Assembly (NCBI RefSeq): GCF_011075055.1 | Contig: NC_058148.1 | Span: 1,755,322 to 1,819,321 of the forward strand | Length of the DNA: 64,000 bases | Reading direction: 5' to 3' | DNA from: Mangifera indica | Lineage: Eukaryota > Streptophyta > Magnoliopsida > Sapindales > Anacardiaceae | Shown: positions 62,002-64,000 of the stretch, piece by piece | Layout of the letters: every line of letters starts with the position of its first letter | Position numbering within the stretch: the stretch's first letter is position 1 | Notes under the pieces: model-generated | What the model saw: only the letters and a program-made list of their open reading frames with translations | Told to the model about the DNA's origin: nothing | The model's database searches: none | Program-made: the position numbers and the translations under genes

Positions 62002-62403
62002 TTGTTCCTTTGAAAGAGATAGATAGAATACAAGTGCCCAAAACTGGGGAAGAAATGACCTCTTAAAATAAGAAAAATATTGTCATTAATGCTACAGCTA
62101 TGAATGTGTTATATTGTGTATTCATTGAATATAGCTTTAACAAGGTACAAACTTGTACCCTGGCTAAAGAAATTTAGGAATTATTGATAGTGCCAAATGA
62201 GGGAACTTCATAAGTTAAAGAGACTAAAATTAGCATGTTCACACACTCATATAAGTCATTTAAAATGAATGAAGATGAGACTATTAGTGACATGTTTGAC
62301 GGATTTATTACTATTGTGAATGAATTGAAAAATCTTGGTAAAGTTTATATTAACCAATAATATGTCAAGGAACTTTTTAGGTGTTTGCCTCCTTCTTGGG
62401 ATC
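62002..62403 (+). repeat. 402-base tandem duplication, copy 2
   Basis: Same boundaries as copy 1, ending CCTCCTTCTTGGGATC. It differs by scattered changes and at least one base insertion near 62074. Confidence 0.9.
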
Positions 62404-62736
62404 CCAAAGTGACGATAATCAAAGAAGCAAAAGATGTCAAGACTTTACCTTTTGAAGAACTTTTGGAGTCACTTCTCACTTACGAGCTTACTATGAAACA
62501 ATGATAAACTGAAGAAATGGAAAATAAGAAAAAGAGCATCTCCTTCAAATCATCCATCAAAGAGAGTGAAAAGTTCCTAAAAGAAAAAAATGAGATGTCA
62601 AATGATGAAGATGAAGACATTGCACTTTTGACTAGGAAGATTAGAAAGCTTCTAAGAAATAGAAAACTAAGAAGAAATGGAAATTTCACAAAAAGGGAGG
62701 TTACTAAAGGTGAAAGAGGAGAAAGACAAAGGAAAG

Positions 62737-62846
62737 AACAAGTTATGTGCCATGAATGCAAGAAGTCAGGCCATATCAAATACGATTTAATAACAAGTTG
62801 TGTGCTATGAATGCAAGAATCCGGGCCATATCAAATATGATTATCC
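62737..62846 (+). repeat. 55-base tandem duplication of a zinc knuckle
   Basis: Copies 62737-62791 and 62792-62846 both begin AACAAGTT(A/G)TGTGC and encode the same knuckle. 55 is not a multiple of three, so the second copy lies in another frame. Confidence 0.88.
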
Positions 62847-63689
62847 TCTCCTCAAAATTGTTAGATTGAAAAAGAAGGCAATGAAGGCTATATGAAACGA
62901 AAGTGAATCTGAAAAAGAGGATAATGAAGTAGCTAACATGTGTTTCATGGCAATTACGAATAATGAGGTAATTAACTTTAGATCATCTAACACTTTTGAT
63001 GATTTGGATAATATAGATGATAAGATAGATGAAAATCTCTCATATGAAGAGTTATATGATACACTTGAAAAGATGAATGAAAAACTTGTTCTTTGTATGT
63101 CTAAAAATGCAACTGTTAGAAAGAAAAATTTAAATTTGGAAAAAGAAAATAAGTCTTTAAAGAAAGAAAATGAATTTCTTGACCAAAAAATCTTTAGGCT
63201 TAAAGGAAAAGAAAATAAAGAAAACAAGTGTTCCATTTTTTAAAAAGAAAAAAAAAAGTTTGAAAATTATCTTTGCATAGCTAAAAAGGAAAAAGAAATT
63301 ATAGAAAGTAAAATTGAAGCTTTAAAAGGGGAACAAAGGATTTAAGTGAAATAGTTTTAAAATTCAAAAATGGAAAATAAAATGCTTGGTGTACAAAGAA
63401 AAGTTTTAAACAAAAGAGGAATTGGTTATAAACCTTTTATTAAAGCAAAATATTCAAAAAATTATTTTCTTAAAGCCTTAACTTCAAGTGAATCAAATAT
63501 AACTTGCAATTATTGTGGAAATAAAGGTTACATCTCATCATCTTGCCCAATTTAAAAAAAGCATCATATAGGCACTAAGAAAGAGTGGGTTTCTAAGGGA
63601 ACAAAAACTAACCATCAAGGACCGGCTACTTAAGACAAATTCTTGAATATCTCATTATGTTTAGAAATGGAAAAACAAAAGAAGGAAAA

Positions 63690-63940
63690 GCAAATGGTTC
63701 CTCTATAGCGCTTACTCAAGATACATGACTAGAGATATTTCATAATTCTTGACAATAAGCAAAAAAGATAAAGGACATGTCACCTTTGAAGACAACACAA
63801 AGGGTAAAATTATTGGCATTGGAGACATTGGTAACAACTCTCACATTATTATTGAAAATGTTCTTTTGGTAGAAAGTCTTAAACATAATCTTCTTAGCAT
63901 TAGTCAACTATGTGATAAAGGATTTAGAGTTATTTTTTAG
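63690..63940 (+). pseudogene. Copia-6 protease / pre-integrase start (decayed)
   Basis: WFLYSAYSRYMTRDI (63695-63739) occupies the protease active site, and the catalytic Asp position is Tyr (TAT at 63704-63706). After a stop, KKDKGHVTFEDNTKGKIIGI (63761-63820) and ENVLLVESLKHNLLSISQLC (63855-63915) are strongly conserved and lead into the pre-integrase domain, ending at a stop near 63938. Confidence 0.88.
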
Positions 63941-64000
63941 CCAAACAGTTGCATTATAGAAAATATGAATAATAGAAAACTAATTTGTGTAAGAAATAAA

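Larger units (their letters stand above)
61441..63640 (+). pseudogene. Copia-6 gag (decayed, with duplications)
   Basis: Starts MAINLGKSHTISEGLPP at 61441. VPLKEVDKIQVPKTGEEITS opens the capsid block, with VKETKISMITHSYELCKMNE (61810-61870), ETISDMFNRFITIVNELRNF and VKELFRCLPPS. This block occurs twice (61600-62001 and 62002-62403). Then come KSSIKESEKFLKEKNEMSND, a basic stretch, and the knuckle CHECKKSGHIKYDL (62748-62789), with Leu for the last Cys. A second 55-base copy follows with CYECKNPGHIKYDY. The open piece 62938-63243 is a predicted coiled coil (KNLNLEKENKSLKKENEFLD). A further knuckle CNYCGNKGYISSSC (63505-63546) has Tyr for His. Confidence 0.85.
59971..64000 (+). mobile_element. 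Copia-6, Sirevirus-like retrotransposon (5' half; runs off the edge)
   Basis: 5' LTR, PBS, and a long gag with a Lys/Glu-rich coiled-coil extension, zinc knuckles and protease start. The large coiled-coil gag is characteristic of the SIRE/Maximus (Sirevirus) branch of Copia; the assignment is by gag layout only. It lies in Copia-4 RNase H. The gag carries stops, frameshifts and two tandem duplications. The right end lies outside, so no TSD can be checked. Confidence 0.85.

Noticed and set aside
62480..63236. Two - strand frames (99 and 131 codons) opposite Copia-6 gag
   Set aside because: Phe/Ser/Leu-rich shadows of the Lys/Glu-rich coiled-coil gag on the + strand.

Overview
The window is AT-rich nuclear DNA of a flowering plant, most likely a dicot; the species cannot be named from the sequence. 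Two host genes occupy the first 7.5 kb and a dense, old, nested transposon island fills the rest. The plant assignment rests on a DYW-class pentatricopeptide (PPR) protein, an 11-exon chloroplast-type ATP phosphoribosyltransferase gene with GT-AG introns, and plant Copia, Gypsy, hAT and Mutator-like elements.

Host part. Bases 1-449 (+) are the 3' end of a PLS-class PPR gene ending in a complete E+/DYW tail, which acts in organelle RNA C-to-U editing. Bases 7474-1253 (-) are a complete HISN1 gene (first enzyme of histidine biosynthesis). I reassembled it from 11 exons into a 407-residue protein; all ten introns are phase 0. The two genes converge on an 800-base spacer. Upstream of HISN1 there is about 0.35 kb of unique DNA, then a Mutator-like fragment (about 7840-8330).

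Transposon island (8479-64000). I resolved it as layers, using target-site duplications (TSDs), primer-binding sites (PBS), polypurine tracts (PPT) and the resumption of interrupted reading frames. (i) A non-autonomous hAT element (8479-11405) holds a Mutator-like element (8791-11005), which holds a solo Copia LTR (9211-10663). (ii) Copia-1 (+, about 12240-28010) is split by a solo Gypsy LTR (14062-16554) and by Copia-2 (-, 17402-26781, TSD ACAAG). (iii) Gypsy-1 (-, 28403-41431) is split by Copia-3 (+, 32086-38483, truncated at both ends) and by a solo Copia LTR (39130-40697, TSD AAACC). (iv) Copia-4 (+, 41432-43111 and 59652-59970) is split by Copia-5 (+, 43112-59651), which itself contains Gypsy-2 (+, about 46150-54615). 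(v) Copia-4 is interrupted again at 59971 by Copia-6 (+), a Sirevirus-like element that runs off the right edge. Its LTR belongs to the same family as the solo LTR at 9211.

No element looks autonomous: every gag or pol region carries stops and frameshifts, and several catalytic residues are changed. I found no tRNA, rRNA, CRISPR array or unfamiliar gene system. The points of interest are the nesting history, two tandem duplications in the Copia-6 gag, a minisatellite in a Gypsy LTR, rearranged element junctions, and the all-phase-0 structure of HISN1. Identities and similarities are by-eye alignments; no database search was possible.
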